Positions 1-10,000 are shown, counted from the first letter of the stretch. The stretch: 23,085 nt of DNA from JBBDYH01 sp040901795 (GCA_040901795.1 JBBDYH010000091.1:1-23085), one strand, 5' to 3'. Translations and numbers: made by a program. The notes: generated by a model not told the origin, from the letters alone.

Positions 1-1
1 G

Positions 2-166
2 TCGGTCTACGGTGATCTTTCGGGTTTCAAAATCACACTGACGCCTTGCGCCGACGGATGGCATATTGATTACGACTTAACGGACCCCCTTGTCGCAGGC
101 GGCGGGCCGCACTATGTGATCCACTCGGTTACGGGCGATATTTTAGCTCGGCGTTACGAGCAGTAG
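2..166 (+). CDS. C-terminal end of a possible NTF2-fold immunity-like protein (cut by left edge)
   Basis: An open frame enters from the left edge and stops at TAG 164-166, giving the last 54 residues. The tail reads roughly GWHIDYDLTDP, then GGGPHYVI, then TGDILARRYEQ. A Trp-Arg/His-Val/Ile strand, a GG-G-P-x-Y-V-I strand and a TG-x-I-L turn ending in a Gln are the pattern of the last strands of NTF2-fold immunity proteins (Imm-NTF2 type) and of some PepSY-like folds. That comparison is from memory of the families. No start or upstream partner is visible, so a toxin neighbour to the left cannot be tested. It ends 86 bases before the convergent DUF1854 gene. Confidence 0.4.
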   Translation, partial: SVYGDLSGFKITLTPCADGWHIDYDLTDPLVAGGGPHYVIHSVTGDILARRYEQ

Positions 167-252
167 ACCCGTCGCAGCCCACGGAACATGTGCTTGTCGC
201 CGGATGGTTCTTTTCTACCGTTTCCGCTGGCCCTATCGGCGCTGCAACTTCA

Positions 253-738
253 TCAAAGATACCGCTCCAGATAGCGACGGCTGATGGCGTCGAGCGCAGC
301 AAGGTCCGGAATTAGATACGACACACCGTTCGAGTCGGTCACCATGGCCCGGCGGTCGTCAAGCCGCCGTACGTCCTCGTCGATCTTGAGGACGAACCTG
401 GTGCGACCGCGGTCGGTTTCGACTTCCCACTCGCAAGGCTCGGAGTTCGCCGAGATGCGAACGATGCGCTGCACGACGGGCATGAATTCGCGCTGCGCAA
501 GGTCCGCAGCCAGCGTCTCGCGTGCGGCCACCGGCAAATCCGACAGCCGCTCGATCCATAACAACTCGTGCCCATCGGCGTCGCAGATCGAGACGCCGTA
601 GTCGGGATCGGAGATGGGAAAACCACGCACCGGCGTCACATCGACATGCTCGCTGCCCACGCCGTCACGAAACACGAGCCGACCCATCGGATCATAGGAG
701 AAGACAATGCGCTCGAAGACATCGCGGCCGCCAATCAT
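253..738 (-). CDS. DUF1854 family protein, cyanophycin-metabolism associated
   Basis: 161-residue soluble protein. The start is ATG 738-736, preceded on the minus strand by GGGGA. The reading frame stays open far upstream, but that part lies inside the exporter gene in another frame and reads as low-complexity Arg/Ala sequence, so it is rejected. Visible features are an FSYDPMGRLVFRDG opening, PVRGFPISDPDYGVSICD, an ELLWIERLSDLP segment, an EFMPVVQRIVRIS strand and a YLIPDLAALD near the end, all hallmarks of DUF1854. The family is known mainly next to an ABC exporter and cyanophycin synthetase, exactly the arrangement here. It starts 32 bases after the exporter stop, so the two are probably one transcript. 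Its biochemical role is unknown; an accessory role for the exporter is an inference. Confidence 0.85.
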   Translation of the reverse strand: MIGGRDVFERIVFSYDPMGRLVFRDGVGSEHVDVTPVRGFPISDPDYGVSICDADGHELLWIERLSDLPVAARETLAADLAQREFMPVVQRIVRISANSEPCEWEVETDRGRTRFVLKIDEDVRRLDDRRAMVTDSNGVSYLIPDLAALDAISRRYLERYL

Positions 739-771
739 TCCCCATTCCCCATTCGCACATTCCCCATTTGC
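736..771. repeat. Heptanucleotide tandem array between exporter and DUF1854 genes
   Basis: Five units of a 7-base repeat, consensus CATTCCC on the plus strand: units start at 736, 743, 750, (one extra A at 757), 758 and 765. The last two-letter changes are CATTCGC and CATTTGC. The array fills the whole junction: the ATG of the DUF1854 gene (738-736) is in the first unit and the exporter stop codon (773-771) touches the last. On the minus strand each unit supplies GGGGAATG, that is, a purine-rich ribosome-binding motif plus ATG. Confidence 0.8.
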
Positions 772-3032
772 TAAATCCCAATCTCCTGCGCCATCTCCAT
801 CTGCACCTGGTGCAGTCGCGCGTAGGCGCCGCCCTGCGCGAGCAGCTCTTCGTGCTTGCCGATTTCCACAATCTGACCGCGTTGCATCACTACCAGCCTG
901 TCGGCGCGCCGCAGCGTGCTCAGTCGATGCGCAATCGCAATCGTCGTGCGCCCCTGGATCAAACGCTCCAACGCCCGTTGGATTTCGCGCTCGGTCTCCG
1001 TATCGACCGACGACGTGGCTTCGTCGAGGATCAGGATTCGCGGGTCGATTAACAGCGCGCGGGCGATCGAGATCCGCTGCCTCTCGCCGCCGGAGAGTGA
1101 TTGCCCGCGCTCGCCCACCAGCGAATCGTAACCGTCGGGCAGACGGAGGATGAATTCGTGAGCCCCTGCCGCGCGCGCCGCCGCGACGATCTCGGCGCGT
1201 GTGGCGGTCGGTCGGCCGTAGGCGATGTTCTCGGTGATCGTCCCATAGAACAGAAACGGGTCTTGCAGCACAATCCCGATGTTGCGGCGGTATTCTTCGA
1301 TCGGGAAGGAACGGACGTCGTGGCCATCGACCAGGATGGCGCCGTCGGCCACGTCGTAGAACCGGCAAATTAGGTTGATCAAGGTGCTCTTGCCCGCGCC
1401 GCTCTGCCCAACCAGGCCCACCATCTCGCCGGGCTTGATCGCGAGGTTCAGGCCGTGCAGCACTTCGCGCGTCCCGTATTTGAAGCGCACATCACTCAAT
1501 TCGATGCGCCCGTGGATGCGGCCGGGGTACACGGGGTTCACCGGCTCGGCGACGCTCGGTTGTTTGTCGAGGATTTCGAAGATGCGGTGCGCACTTGCTG
1601 CCGCGCGCTGCACGGCCGTGACCATGCGAATCAGCGAATCGATCTTGGTGTAGAAGCGTCCGATGTAGGCAATGAAGCCGACCAGCACGCCCAACTTGAT
1701 CGCGTCTTGAAATACGAGATACGCCCCGAAGGCATAAATGGTCCACAGGCCCAACTCAGTGAGCAGCGTGACCAACGGTCCAAAGAAGGACCACACGACG
1801 TTCACCCGGTCATTGGTTGCCAACACGCGAACGTTGGTCCGCTCGAAGCGCTCGACTTCCCGGTCCTCTTGCGCAAACGCTTTGACCACGCGGATGCCGG
1901 GAATGGTATCGGCCAGCACGCTCGTCATGTCGGCCCAGGCCACACCCGACTGCCGAAAGCCGCGGCGCAGCCGCTGCCGTACCCAATGCACCAGGAACAC
2001 GATGAACGGAAAGGGGATCAGCGCTACCAGCGCCAGCTTCCACTCGATCAGTATCAAAATGATCGAGGTCATCGTGATCATCAGCACGTCGGCCGCGAAG
2101 TCGACGAGGTTGAGCGAAAGAAAGTTGCAGATGCGGTCGGAGTCGCTCCCCACGCGCGACATCAGGTCGCCGGTGCGCTTGCCGCCGAAAAACTCCAGCG
2201 ACAGCTCCTGCAAATGACGATACGTGCGGCTGCGCATGTCGGCGCTAATCCGTTCGCTTACCCAGGCGAGCACATAGGTCTTGGCCCAATCGAGCACCCA
2301 GGCGATCAAAGCGGCGACCGCCAGACCGCCCAACAGCCAGTAAACCAGCTCTGTGTCGTAGGGCTGATTATTTGAATAAGGGATGAGGACCTGGTCGATC
2401 AGCGGAATGGTGAGATACGGCGGAACCAGACTGGCGGCCGTACCCAAGACAGTGAGCACAAAACCGAACAGAACCATACCGGCGCGCGGGCGAGCAAACT
2501 GCACCAGCCGCAGCAACGATGACGTCGGCGGAGGCGCCGGTTGAACCTCGCATTGCGGGCATTCGCCTGTGGTCGGATCGATCAACCCCCCGCAGCTTGG
2601 GCAAACCGCAGGCGTAACTGCGGCGCCCGAATGCCCTGTTTGGAGTGCGGTAAATCGCTGCAAAAAGCGATGAGCAGCCGCTGTACGGCCGGAGGTGTAT
2701 CGCCACACGGCGAGCCGGCGGTCGGAGGTCGACAGTACCAGTGCACCGGCCGTCGCATAGTCCTTACTTTGCAACGTCATGTCGCCGGAAAGGTTCCACG
2801 ACTGCCGTTCGGCGGAATGTTCATCGGCACGGCCGTTTGATCCGGCCAAAGCCGAGTGAACCGAAAGAATCCGCTGCGTTGTCAAAACCACCAACGACGA
2901 TTCATACCGCAACTCGGCGTTCAGATCGGTCTCAAACCATGCCACAACCCCTTCATCCGCTTGAAGTTGCGTCTCAATGTGCTTGTGCCATGAGTCGGGC
3001 AGCGTTCCGGCGGCATGGTGAGCGGTTAGCAA
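771..3032 (-). CDS. ABC exporter (TMD-NBD half-transporter) with N-terminal zinc ribbon, cyanophycin-associated
   Basis: 753 residues, inner membrane. Residues 1-135 form a soluble domain with a bacterial-PH-like feel (VAWFETDLN, VVLTTQRILSV). A four-cysteine ribbon follows (C144, C147, C158, C161). Residues about 180-470 are a type-1 exporter membrane domain with six hydrophobic helices, and about 505-750 are the ATPase: Walker A GQSGAGKST 542-550, Q-loop Q590, signature LSGGE 646-650, Walker B ILILDE to E671, H-loop H702. It should work as a homodimer. The start is TTG 3032-3030: an in-frame TGA lies eight codons upstream and AGGGA sits 10 bases before it. The neighbouring DUF1854 and divergent cphA match the cyanophycin-metabolism-associated exporter family. 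The substrate is unknown; Arg/Asp peptides or a polymer-related product are guesses. Confidence 0.88.
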   Translation of the reverse strand: MLTAHHAAGTLPDSWHKHIETQLQADEGVVAWFETDLNAELRYESSLVVLTTQRILSVHSALAGSNGRADEHSAERQSWNLSGDMTLQSKDYATAGALVLSTSDRRLAVWRYTSGRTAAAHRFLQRFTALQTGHSGAAVTPAVCPSCGGLIDPTTGECPQCEVQPAPPPTSSLLRLVQFARPRAGMVLFGFVLTVLGTAASLVPPYLTIPLIDQVLIPYSNNQPYDTELVYWLLGGLAVAALIAWVLDWAKTYVLAWVSERISADMRSRTYRHLQELSLEFFGGKRTGDLMSRVGSDSDRICNFLSLNLVDFAADVLMITMTSIILILIEWKLALVALIPFPFIVFLVHWVRQRLRRGFRQSGVAWADMTSVLADTIPGIRVVKAFAQEDREVERFERTNVRVLATNDRVNVVWSFFGPLVTLLTELGLWTIYAFGAYLVFQDAIKLGVLVGFIAYIGRFYTKIDSLIRMVTAVQRAAASAHRIFEILDKQPSVAEPVNPVYPGRIHGRIELSDVRFKYGTREVLHGLNLAIKPGEMVGLVGQSGAGKSTLINLICRFYDVADGAILVDGHDVRSFPIEEYRRNIGIVLQDPFLFYGTITENIAYGRPTATRAEIVAAARAAGAHEFILRLPDGYDSLVGERGQSLSGGERQRISIARALLIDPRILILDEATSSVDTETEREIQRALERLIQGRTTIAIAHRLSTLRRADRLVVMQRGQIVEIGKHEELLAQGGAYARLHQVQMEMAQEIGI

Positions 3033-3914
3033 GGTGGAACGGTCCCTACCCGCAATTCAGGCGGGTTCAGCTTTTCTTGAAGCCCCGGACTGGACATTCG
3101 GCGCAAAGGTTGCTATGTCGAAAAGGTCCGGCTATAGCGACTTCGCGTCTTATGTGGTAGTCCGCCAAGGGATTTGGTGGAATAGTGTGGTTGGTACGGT
3201 TGCAAATCCTGGCTAGCTTTGGAAAACTGGAATGGAGTGGGAGTTTCTGGGAGTCTGGGAAGCCTGTGACTCCCCAGCGACTCGCGGTTAGCGGCTTATC
3301 GCCGAGCGCCCTTGAGAAAGCGACGGCGCAGTCCTGGCGATTAGGCCGGCGTCACGGAGCGACCACTCTATAAGCGGGCATGCCGTTTGGGGAACTTTTT
3401 GCGGTCCATTGTCATTATTACTTTGTAGTTGTATCCGAAACAGAGTTGAGGTCCTAGTGCGGGTTCATCCGCTTAGTGGACGAACGCGCGCCAGGCCTCT
3501 TATCGGGCCCACGAATGCATTGGCCCGCGTTGCGCTTTGCTAAGCGCAAGAATGCCGCCGCCTCGCTCAAGCTCGAAACATATTGTTCGCTACGCGTGTG
3601 ACGGCAGCGATACCGCATGACACCAAGCTTACAGCGGACGCGGCACAGGCCTTGCCGTACATCGCCGGCCAGGCATGTAACACCACCTATTCATCGCCCC
3701 TTAACTTTCGACTGCGACATTATCGTTTTGAACGTGCGCGGCCGGAGCGCGAATGATCGCTGAACCAATTCGAGATCCGTTCCGAAGTATGTTAGAGCGA
3801 TTCGCCGCGTAGAAAACAAAATGCCTTGAGCAAGCCAACCTTGATGAACTGCTATGCCTGCTCTTGGCACAACTTTGACACCCGTTTCTAAAAGGCAACA
3901 GAGAGCTCTCGCAA
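3033..3914. other. Divergent intergenic region between the exporter and cphA
   Basis: 882 bases with no convincing gene; the short frames inside have no recognisable protein character. Two stem-loops stand side by side at 3504-3549: CGGGCC (3504-3509) pairs with GGCCCG (3522-3527), and TTGCGCTT (3530-3537) pairs perfectly with AAGCGCAA (3542-3549) over a TGCT loop. A smaller one is GCGG/CCGC at 3459-3472. A degenerate run with TGGGAGT repeated twice lies near 3235-3260. The region must carry both divergent promoters and is long enough for an untranslated leader or small RNA. Confidence 0.5.
3864..3892 (+). promoter_or_regulatory. Candidate cphA promoter
   Basis: TTGGCA at 3864-3869 and TCTAAA at 3887-3892 are spaced by 17 bases and would give a transcript start about 15 bases before the cphA ATG. 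A perfect TTGACA also lies at 3875-3880 but has no -10 partner at proper spacing. The short leader has only GAGAG (3901-3905) as a weak ribosome-binding motif. Low confidence, by inspection only. Confidence 0.25.
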
Positions 3915-6704
3915 ATGGAATTCAGGAAGGTGCTGACACTACGCGGCCCGAACTACTGGGCCAATTTTCCCGTCCTCGAAGCTTGGGTTGATTTGGGGGA
4001 GCTGCGCGACACGTCATCCGACGAGCTGCAGGGCTTCAACGAACGATTGATGGGCTGGCTGCCGACGATGATCGAACACCGCTGCAGCATCGGCCATCGC
4101 GGGGGTTTTTTCGAGCGGCTGCGTCGCGGCACGTATTTGGCGCATATCCTCGAGCACGTGGCGATCGAGCTGCAGTCGCTGGCGGGTGACGAGGTCGGCT
4201 TCGGCCGTACGCGCGAAACTTCCGAGGACGGGGTCTATAGGGTGGCCCTTGAATATCTTGAAGAAGAGGTTGGCCGTCGGACGCTGGTGTTGGCGCGCGA
4301 CCTGTGCCTCGCGGCGGTTCATGATCGCCCCTTCGACGTCGCGGCGGCTGTCAAGGAGCTGCGCGTGTTGGCGGAGCAAGTTCGCCTTGGCCCCAGCACC
4401 GGATCGATTGTGCGTGCGGCGATTGCCCGCGGAATCCCGGCGCGACGGCTGAACACCGGCAGTCTCGTGCAGCTTGGCTTTGGAGCGAAGCAACGCCGCA
4501 TCCTGGCTGCGGAAACGGATCGCACGGGCGCCATCGCCGAGTCGATTGCGCAGGACAAAGAGCTGACGCGCACATTCCTCCGCGCCGTCGGCGTGCCGGT
4601 GCCCGAGGGACGACCTGTGGACGGCGCCGACGATGCCGTCGTGGCGGCCGACGAAATCGGCTATCCGCTCGTCGTCAAGCCGCAGTGCGGCAATCAGGGG
4701 CGTGGTGTGGCAACAAACCTGCAAACGCCCGAAGAGGTCCGGGCAGCTTACGCCGCCGCACTGCTCGAAGAGCCCACGGTCGTCGTTGAGAAGCATGCAC
4801 CGGGAGACGACTACCGGCTGCTGGTCGTAGGCGACCGCGTGATTGCCGCTGCGCGCCGCGAACCGCCGCAGGTGATCGGCGACGGCGCGCACACGATCAA
4901 GGAGCTGATCGAGATCGTCAATCAAGACCCTCGCCGTGGCGAAGATCACGCCACCTGTCTCTCGAAAATTCCGCTCGACGCGGTTTCGCTCTCCGTCGTT
5001 GCCAGCCAAGGGTACACGCCCCAATCGATCCCCGAGGCGGGCGTGCGCGTGTTGATCCGCCGCAACGCGAACCTCAGCACCGGCGGTACGGCCACCGATG
5101 TCACCGACCGCGTGCATCCGCTCGTCGCGGCGCGAGCCATTGATGCGGCTCGCGTCATCGGCCTCGACATTGCCGGCGTGGATGTAGTGGCTGAAGACAT
5201 TGCCTCCCCGCTGGAGGAACAAGGCGGCGTTGTGGTCGAAGTCAATGCGGCGCCGGGGCTGCGGATGCACCTGGAGCCCTCCAGCGGCACGCCCCGCAAC
5301 GTGGGCGAAGCGATCATCGATCTGCTATTCCCGCCCGGCGAAACGGGACGCATCCCCGTGGTCGCGGTCACCGGCGTCAACGGCAAGACCACCACCACGC
5401 GGCTGATCGCTCACCTGCTGTCGCAGACTCGCAAGAAAGTCGCGTTCACCTGCACCGAAGGTATTTATCTGGAAAACCGCCGCATCGACGCGGGCGACTG
5501 CTCCGGCCCGCAGAGTGCGCAAAATGTGCTGCTCAATCCGCAAGTCGAAGCCGCCGTGCTCGAAACTGCACGCGGCGGCATCCTCCGCGCCGGGCTGGGC
5601 TTCGATCGCTGCGATGTCTCGGTGGTGACCAACATTGGCGAGGGCGATCACCTGGGATTGTCCGACATCGAAACGCTGGAAAAGTTGGCCCGCGTCAAGC
5701 GGACGGTGGTCGAGGCCACGCATACATCGGGCACGGCGGTATTGAACGCGGCTGATCCGCTGGTCGCCGAAATGGAGGAGTACTCGCCGGCCGGCGTGTT
5801 GTTCTTCGCGCGCTCGCCGAAGCACCCAGTACTGATCGAGCATCGCACCGGCGGTGGCCGAGCGGTGACCGTGTGCGAAGGCGAGATCGTGTTCTGCGAA
5901 GGCGAACGCCAAGTGCCGCTCATGCCGCTGGCGCGCGTGCCGCTGACGCACGGCGGCAAGATTGCGTTCCAGGTCGAAAACGTGTTGGCGGCGGTAGGCG
6001 CCGCCTGGAGCATGGGCCTGACACGGGAGGCGATCCGCGCGGGTCTGGAGACGTTTGGCGCCGACATGCACAGTTTGCCGGGCCGCTTCAATCTGTTGGA
6101 GATTCACGGGGCCACCGTGATCGTCGATTACGGCCACAACGTCTCTTCGCTTACGGCGATGATCGAAGCGATCGAGCTGTTCCAGCACGAGCGCCGCATC
6201 GCCGTCTACACGGCGGCCGGCGACCGCCGCGACTGCGATATGGTCCGCCAAGGGGAACTCCTCGCCGGCGCGTTCGACAAGGTCTTTTTATACGAGGACC
6301 AATACGTGCGCGGGCGTAAGGAAGGCGAGATCATCCGCCTACTGCGGCAAGGGGCCGCGGCCGCGGACTGCCGTTGCGAGATCCAGGAAGTCAAAGGCGT
6401 CTTCCCTGCCATCGAGATGGCGCTCGACTCGGTAGGACCCGGCGACTTGGTGCTCGTGCAATGCGACACGGTCGACGAATCCGTGGCCTTCGTCCGCGAG
6501 TACATGGAGCGCCATACGGCCGGCCGCGAGATCCAACTGCACGAGGCGCTCGACGCGGCGGAACACCAGGTGCGTCTGCCGGAGATGCTCGAACCTGTCG
6601 ACAACGGCGTGTCGATCGCCGTCGATCACAACGGCGCCATGTCGGCCCTACCCGCCATGGCGGCCCACGCCGAAGAGTTGGCCGCTGTTCCGGCCGTGGA
6701 TTGA
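3915..6704 (+). CDS. cphA: Cyanophycin synthetase
   Basis: 929 residues, cytoplasmic. It builds the storage polymer multi-L-arginyl-poly-L-aspartate by ATP-dependent addition of Asp to the backbone and Arg to its side chains. Three family domains are visible in order: an N domain (1-160), an ATP-grasp domain (about 205-475, with VVKPQCGNQGRGV at 253-265 and VVVEVNAAPG near 440-448), and a Mur-ligase-like domain with P-loop GVNGKTTTT at 487-495, TNIGEGDHLG at 572-581, LPGRFN at 721-726 and DYGHN at 738-742. Both active sites look intact, which favours the CphA1 type over CphA2. The last 40 or so residues (from RLPEML, 887) lie beyond the usual ligase end and are exactly the part duplicated at 14205. 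It is divergent from the exporter/DUF1854 pair. Confidence 0.95.
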   Translation: MEFRKVLTLRGPNYWANFPVLEAWVDLGELRDTSSDELQGFNERLMGWLPTMIEHRCSIGHRGGFFERLRRGTYLAHILEHVAIELQSLAGDEVGFGRTRETSEDGVYRVALEYLEEEVGRRTLVLARDLCLAAVHDRPFDVAAAVKELRVLAEQVRLGPSTGSIVRAAIARGIPARRLNTGSLVQLGFGAKQRRILAAETDRTGAIAESIAQDKELTRTFLRAVGVPVPEGRPVDGADDAVVAADEIGYPLVVKPQCGNQGRGVATNLQTPEEVRAAYAAALLEEPTVVVEKHAPGDDYRLLVVGDRVIAAARREPPQVIGDGAHTIKELIEIVNQDPRRGEDHATCLSKIPLDAVSLSVVASQGYTPQSIPEAGVRVLIRRNANLSTGGTATDVTDRVHPLVAARAIDAARVIGLDIAGVDVVAEDIASPLEEQGGVVVEVNAAPGLRMHLEPSSGTPRNVGEAIIDLLFPPGETGRIPVVAVTGVNGKTTTTRLIAHLLSQTRKKVAFTCTEGIYLENRRIDAGDCSGPQSAQNVLLNPQVEAAVLETARGGILRAGLGFDRCDVSVVTNIGEGDHLGLSDIETLEKLARVKRTVVEATHTSGTAVLNAADPLVAEMEEYSPAGVLFFARSPKHPVLIEHRTGGGRAVTVCEGEIVFCEGERQVPLMPLARVPLTHGGKIAFQVENVLAAVGAAWSMGLTREAIRAGLETFGADMHSLPGRFNLLEIHGATVIVDYGHNVSSLTAMIEAIELFQHERRIAVYTAAGDRRDCDMVRQGELLAGAFDKVFLYEDQYVRGRKEGEIIRLLRQGAAAADCRCEIQEVKGVFPAIEMALDSVGPGDLVLVQCDTVDESVAFVREYMERHTAGREIQLHEALDAAEHQVRLPEMLEPVDNGVSIAVDHNGAMSALPAMAAHAEELAAVPAVD

Positions 6705-6724
6705 GGCGGAGTTCAAGCTTTAGC
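6573..6724 (+). repeat. Copy 1 of the cphA 3'-end direct repeat
   Basis: The last 132 bases of cphA (6573-6704) recur at 14205-14336 with two differences: G6618 is A, and C6648 is A. The likeness goes on past the stop codon through GGAGTTC (6708-6714) and, after a 10-base insertion in the other copy, through AAGCTT-AGC. The separation is 7632 bases in direct orientation, and everything of the Rhs/RAYT block lies between. Confidence 0.95.
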
Positions 6725-7020
6725 CTGGGTTGCGGCGATTATTTCGCGCTCAAGGGGCTGAGTTCCCCCAAATTTGCGCAGAGCGCAATCCTTCCACGCG
6801 ACCTCAAAAAAAAGTCTCTAACTTGCGGAAACCCGCATGACCAAACGCTTGCCAAGAATGCTAGCACGCGTATAGTGGTTCGCAGTTGCGAGCATCTGTC
6901 GTGGAATAGAGAAGAGTCGCGTCTCTCTTCGCGCACCGCCCGCAACCGATTCGGCATGCATTGTCGAGTCACGAGCGAATTCTATCTAAATCACTATCTT
7001 TTTGATGAAGGGACTTCGTC
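6705..7020. other. Intergenic leader of the Rhs gene
   Basis: 316 bases without a gene. It begins with a REP-like GGAGTTCAAGCTTTAGC right after the cphA stop. A small hairpin TGCGG-AAAC-CCGCA lies at 6824-6837, followed by the promoter described separately and an untranslated leader of about 140 bases. AAGGGA at 7011-7016 is a reasonable ribosome-binding site for the Rhs ATG. No terminator is visible for cphA. Confidence 0.5.
6849..6876 (+). promoter_or_regulatory. Candidate sigma-70-type promoter of the Rhs gene
   Basis: TTGCCA (6849-6854, five of six to TTGACA) and TATAGT (6871-6876, five of six to TATAAT) with a 16-base spacer. Transcription would begin near 6883, leaving about 138 bases of leader before the Rhs start. 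It is the best promoter-like match seen in the window. Confidence 0.45.
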
Positions 7021-10000
7021 ATGCGGTCGATCCTGCGCGCGCTCGGAAGTCGGTTCTCCATCACCCGGAAGAAACAAGCGCGGCCGAGCAACCGCGAAGG
7101 TTTGCACCGCCGATTCTCGATTGAGTCGCTTGAGCCGCGACATATGATGGCTGCCGACGACTTGTACTACGTGTCTGGCTCGCCGAGCACCAATTACACC
7201 GTTCGACTCACCAAGACCGGCGGTGATTCGGCGTTCAACAACGAGCTCAACGTGTTCGTTGTCGATGACTACACAGGCAAAGTGAATACTGTTGCGCCGG
7301 ACTACAACAGCTACTTCAACGCCGTGAAGAGCCTGACAGCCGGGACGGAGCGCTGGAGCCCCTTCAATAACCAAACGCCAAACGGCACGACGTTCGACAT
7401 TTCGGTCCCCGGCGGGACGTACGTGTCGTTCTTCACGGTCCAAAACGGCACGGTCGCCACGGCCAAGGCCTCGACGACATGGTTTGCCGACGAACGCGCG
7501 AACTCTGACTTCTCCGTATTCGAAGGCACCGGCGAACACTACGCGACAACGCACCTCGGCAGCGGCATGGTTCAATACGGCGTCGAAGACCGCTCAATTA
7601 TGGATGGCGGGGACGACGATAAAAATGACCTCGTCTTCAGGATCGAGACCCCCACGATCTCCTACACCGAAACGATCGGCGTAACGGCCACCGATGCCGA
7701 AGCGCGGGAAATCGCAGCGGGCGATTCGGCAATACTGGGAAAGGCCTCGTTCACGTTTACTCGCACCGGCGGCTCGCATGCCAATCCAATGACGCTCTAT
7801 TTCGCCATTGGCGGGAGCGCCACAAACGGCGTCGACTACGTGGACGATGCAACGTCCTTACCTGTCGGCAACTCGATCACAATCCCAGCCAACCAGTCGT
7901 CGGCCACTCTCACGATCCGCACTCTGAACGACTTCTTGGTCGAATTCCGTGAGGCGGTCGGCGTGACGCTGCTTGCCGATGATCCAGCCAACCCCTCCGA
8001 TCCGCCGCAGACCGCGCCAATCTTCCCGTCGCAAGGTACGGCGGAACTGCCCGACAACGACATCGACGGCTACAACCCGCAGCGCGGGTGCGTAGACGGC
8101 AGTTGCGGCCCTGTTGGCCTCAACAAGCAGAACGGCGAGGCGCAGATTGACTTGGGGATGTTGCACTACAACACCTCTGAGCCGAACCCTATCACGAAGT
8201 TCTCGGCTTCACTGCCAATCGGCTTTGGCACAACGTCGCTCGTGACGGCGCAGCTCACCTTCGGCAACGCCACGCTCGGGCAAGTTGTTGGCCCAACTCT
8301 GTATTACGACCCGCAGAGCTTGAGCGACGGGGAGAAGGTCTTCTTCGCGCAAACGGTCGATACGTCGGCAATGCCGACGGGCCATTACCCCGTGAAGATG
8401 GCGGTTACCTTTGAACAGGGCGGAAACGTATACACGCAGACCTTTGAGGGCTCGCAGAACATCATCCGGCGCAATACGAGCGAATTCGGCGGAGACTGGA
8501 CCAACAACATGTTGGATCGGCTCGTGATCCAGGGCGACGGAGTGACGCTGCTCAACGGCTTGAACGGAACGGTATCGTTCACGGATCAGGGAGGTACCTT
8601 CGTCCGTGAGCATGGAGACCTCGAATTCAGCACGTTGGTGAAGAACGCCAATGGTTCGTATACGCTGACCGCCAAGGACCAGAGCCGCAGCGAGTTCAAT
8701 GCGCTTGGCCTGCTGACTCAGCGCATCGACCGCAACACGAATGTCACGACCTACTTCTACGCCGACAAGGATGGCGATACCGTTGCCGACGAAATCGACC
8801 ACATCACCGACTTCGCCGGACGGACCATGACGTTTGGCTACACGGCGGGGCTGGTAACGAGCATTACGGACTTTGCCGGCCATGTGACGACGCTGGGCTA
8901 TAACGGCGGCCGACTCACCAGCATCACGGAGCCGGACCCCGACCTTCCGGGATCGGGTGAACCCGCGCCCGTGCATTTGTTCCAATACGACGCTTCCGGC
9001 CGGATCGAAAAGGCTTGGGATCCGCTCAACAACGAGACGACCGTCGCCTACGACCCGTTTACTGGCCGAGTGAGCTCGATTACGAAGCCCTGCACAGGCT
9101 TTGAGACGCTCAGCGCCTATTGGACCAAGGGGCTGGTGGACCAAAGCGCGATCACGGAGAACGGTTCGCTTGCCAGTCCGGCTGTTCTGCTGCCAATCAG
9201 TGAGAATGTCGGCGTGTGGACCGATGAACTGGGCCACGAGACCATTTTCCGGACCGACCGCTACGGGAATTTTATCGTGCAGCAGGACGCGCTGGATAAC
9301 ATCACCGTCTGGGAGCGGAATCTCGACGGCCAGGTGGTCAAGCTCACGGAACCGGATCCAGGCCCAGCCGTTGGCGAGACGCCGTCGATCACGATCTATG
9401 GCTACGACAGCCAGGGGAATTTGACCTCGGCGGTCTCAGCAGACGGCGCTACGCAGTCGTGGGAATACCATCCGACATGGAATCAAGTCAGCCGTCACGT
9501 CGATCAAATGCTGGACGAGACGATCTTCGGCTTCGACGCTCGCGGGAACTACAACTCAGAGCGGCGAGTCCGCGGCAACGTGGATGGCATGGGCAATACG
9601 GAAGTCGACGACATCGTAACCACTTACCACTACACCGACGGAACAACCGGCGTGCCCGCCGGCTTGATGGATGAGATGGTCGACCCGATGGGTCGCACGC
9701 ATACCTGGGGCTACAACGCGCGCGGCCTCGTGACTTCCGAGATACATGCCGTAAGCACGCCGGACGCCGAGTCGTTCACCTATGCTTACGACGCACACGA
9801 TAATATGGACTTCATGATCGACGGCCTCGGTCGCCCAACGAACTACGACCATGATAACCTGCACCGCTTGACGAAGGTCACGCAACCTGATCCCGATGGG
9901 CCATCCGCGCAGACGCGGCCAGTAACCCAGTACCGTTACAACACGATGGGCCTGGTCACCAAGATCATCGACCCGCTGTCGCGCGAAACCAACTATACCT

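Noticed and set aside
736..771. CRISPR-like array
   Set aside because: Units are 7 bases without spacers; it is a tandem repeat.
739..1368. Upstream extension of the DUF1854 frame
   Set aside because: It overlaps the ATPase domain of the exporter and is Arg/Ala-rich without any domain; ATG 738 fits the family start.
1455..2375. 306-codon plus-strand open frame inside the exporter gene
   Set aside because: It is antisense to a well-recognised ABC exporter and its His/Gln/Arg-rich product has no family features.
3865..3880. Sigma-54-like site TGGCAC with TGACA 5 bases later before cphA
   Set aside because: The -24 half is perfect, but the -12 half lacks the GC pair (AC instead), so it is kept only as a possible sigma-70-type region.
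4014..5270. 418-codon minus-strand open frame inside cphA
   Set aside because: It is antisense to conserved CphA domains; GC-rich codon bias of the real gene creates it.
6824..6837. Hairpin TGCGG-AAAC-CCGCA as cphA terminator
   Set aside because: Stem of only 5 bp, 120 bases after the gene and no following T-run on the plus strand.
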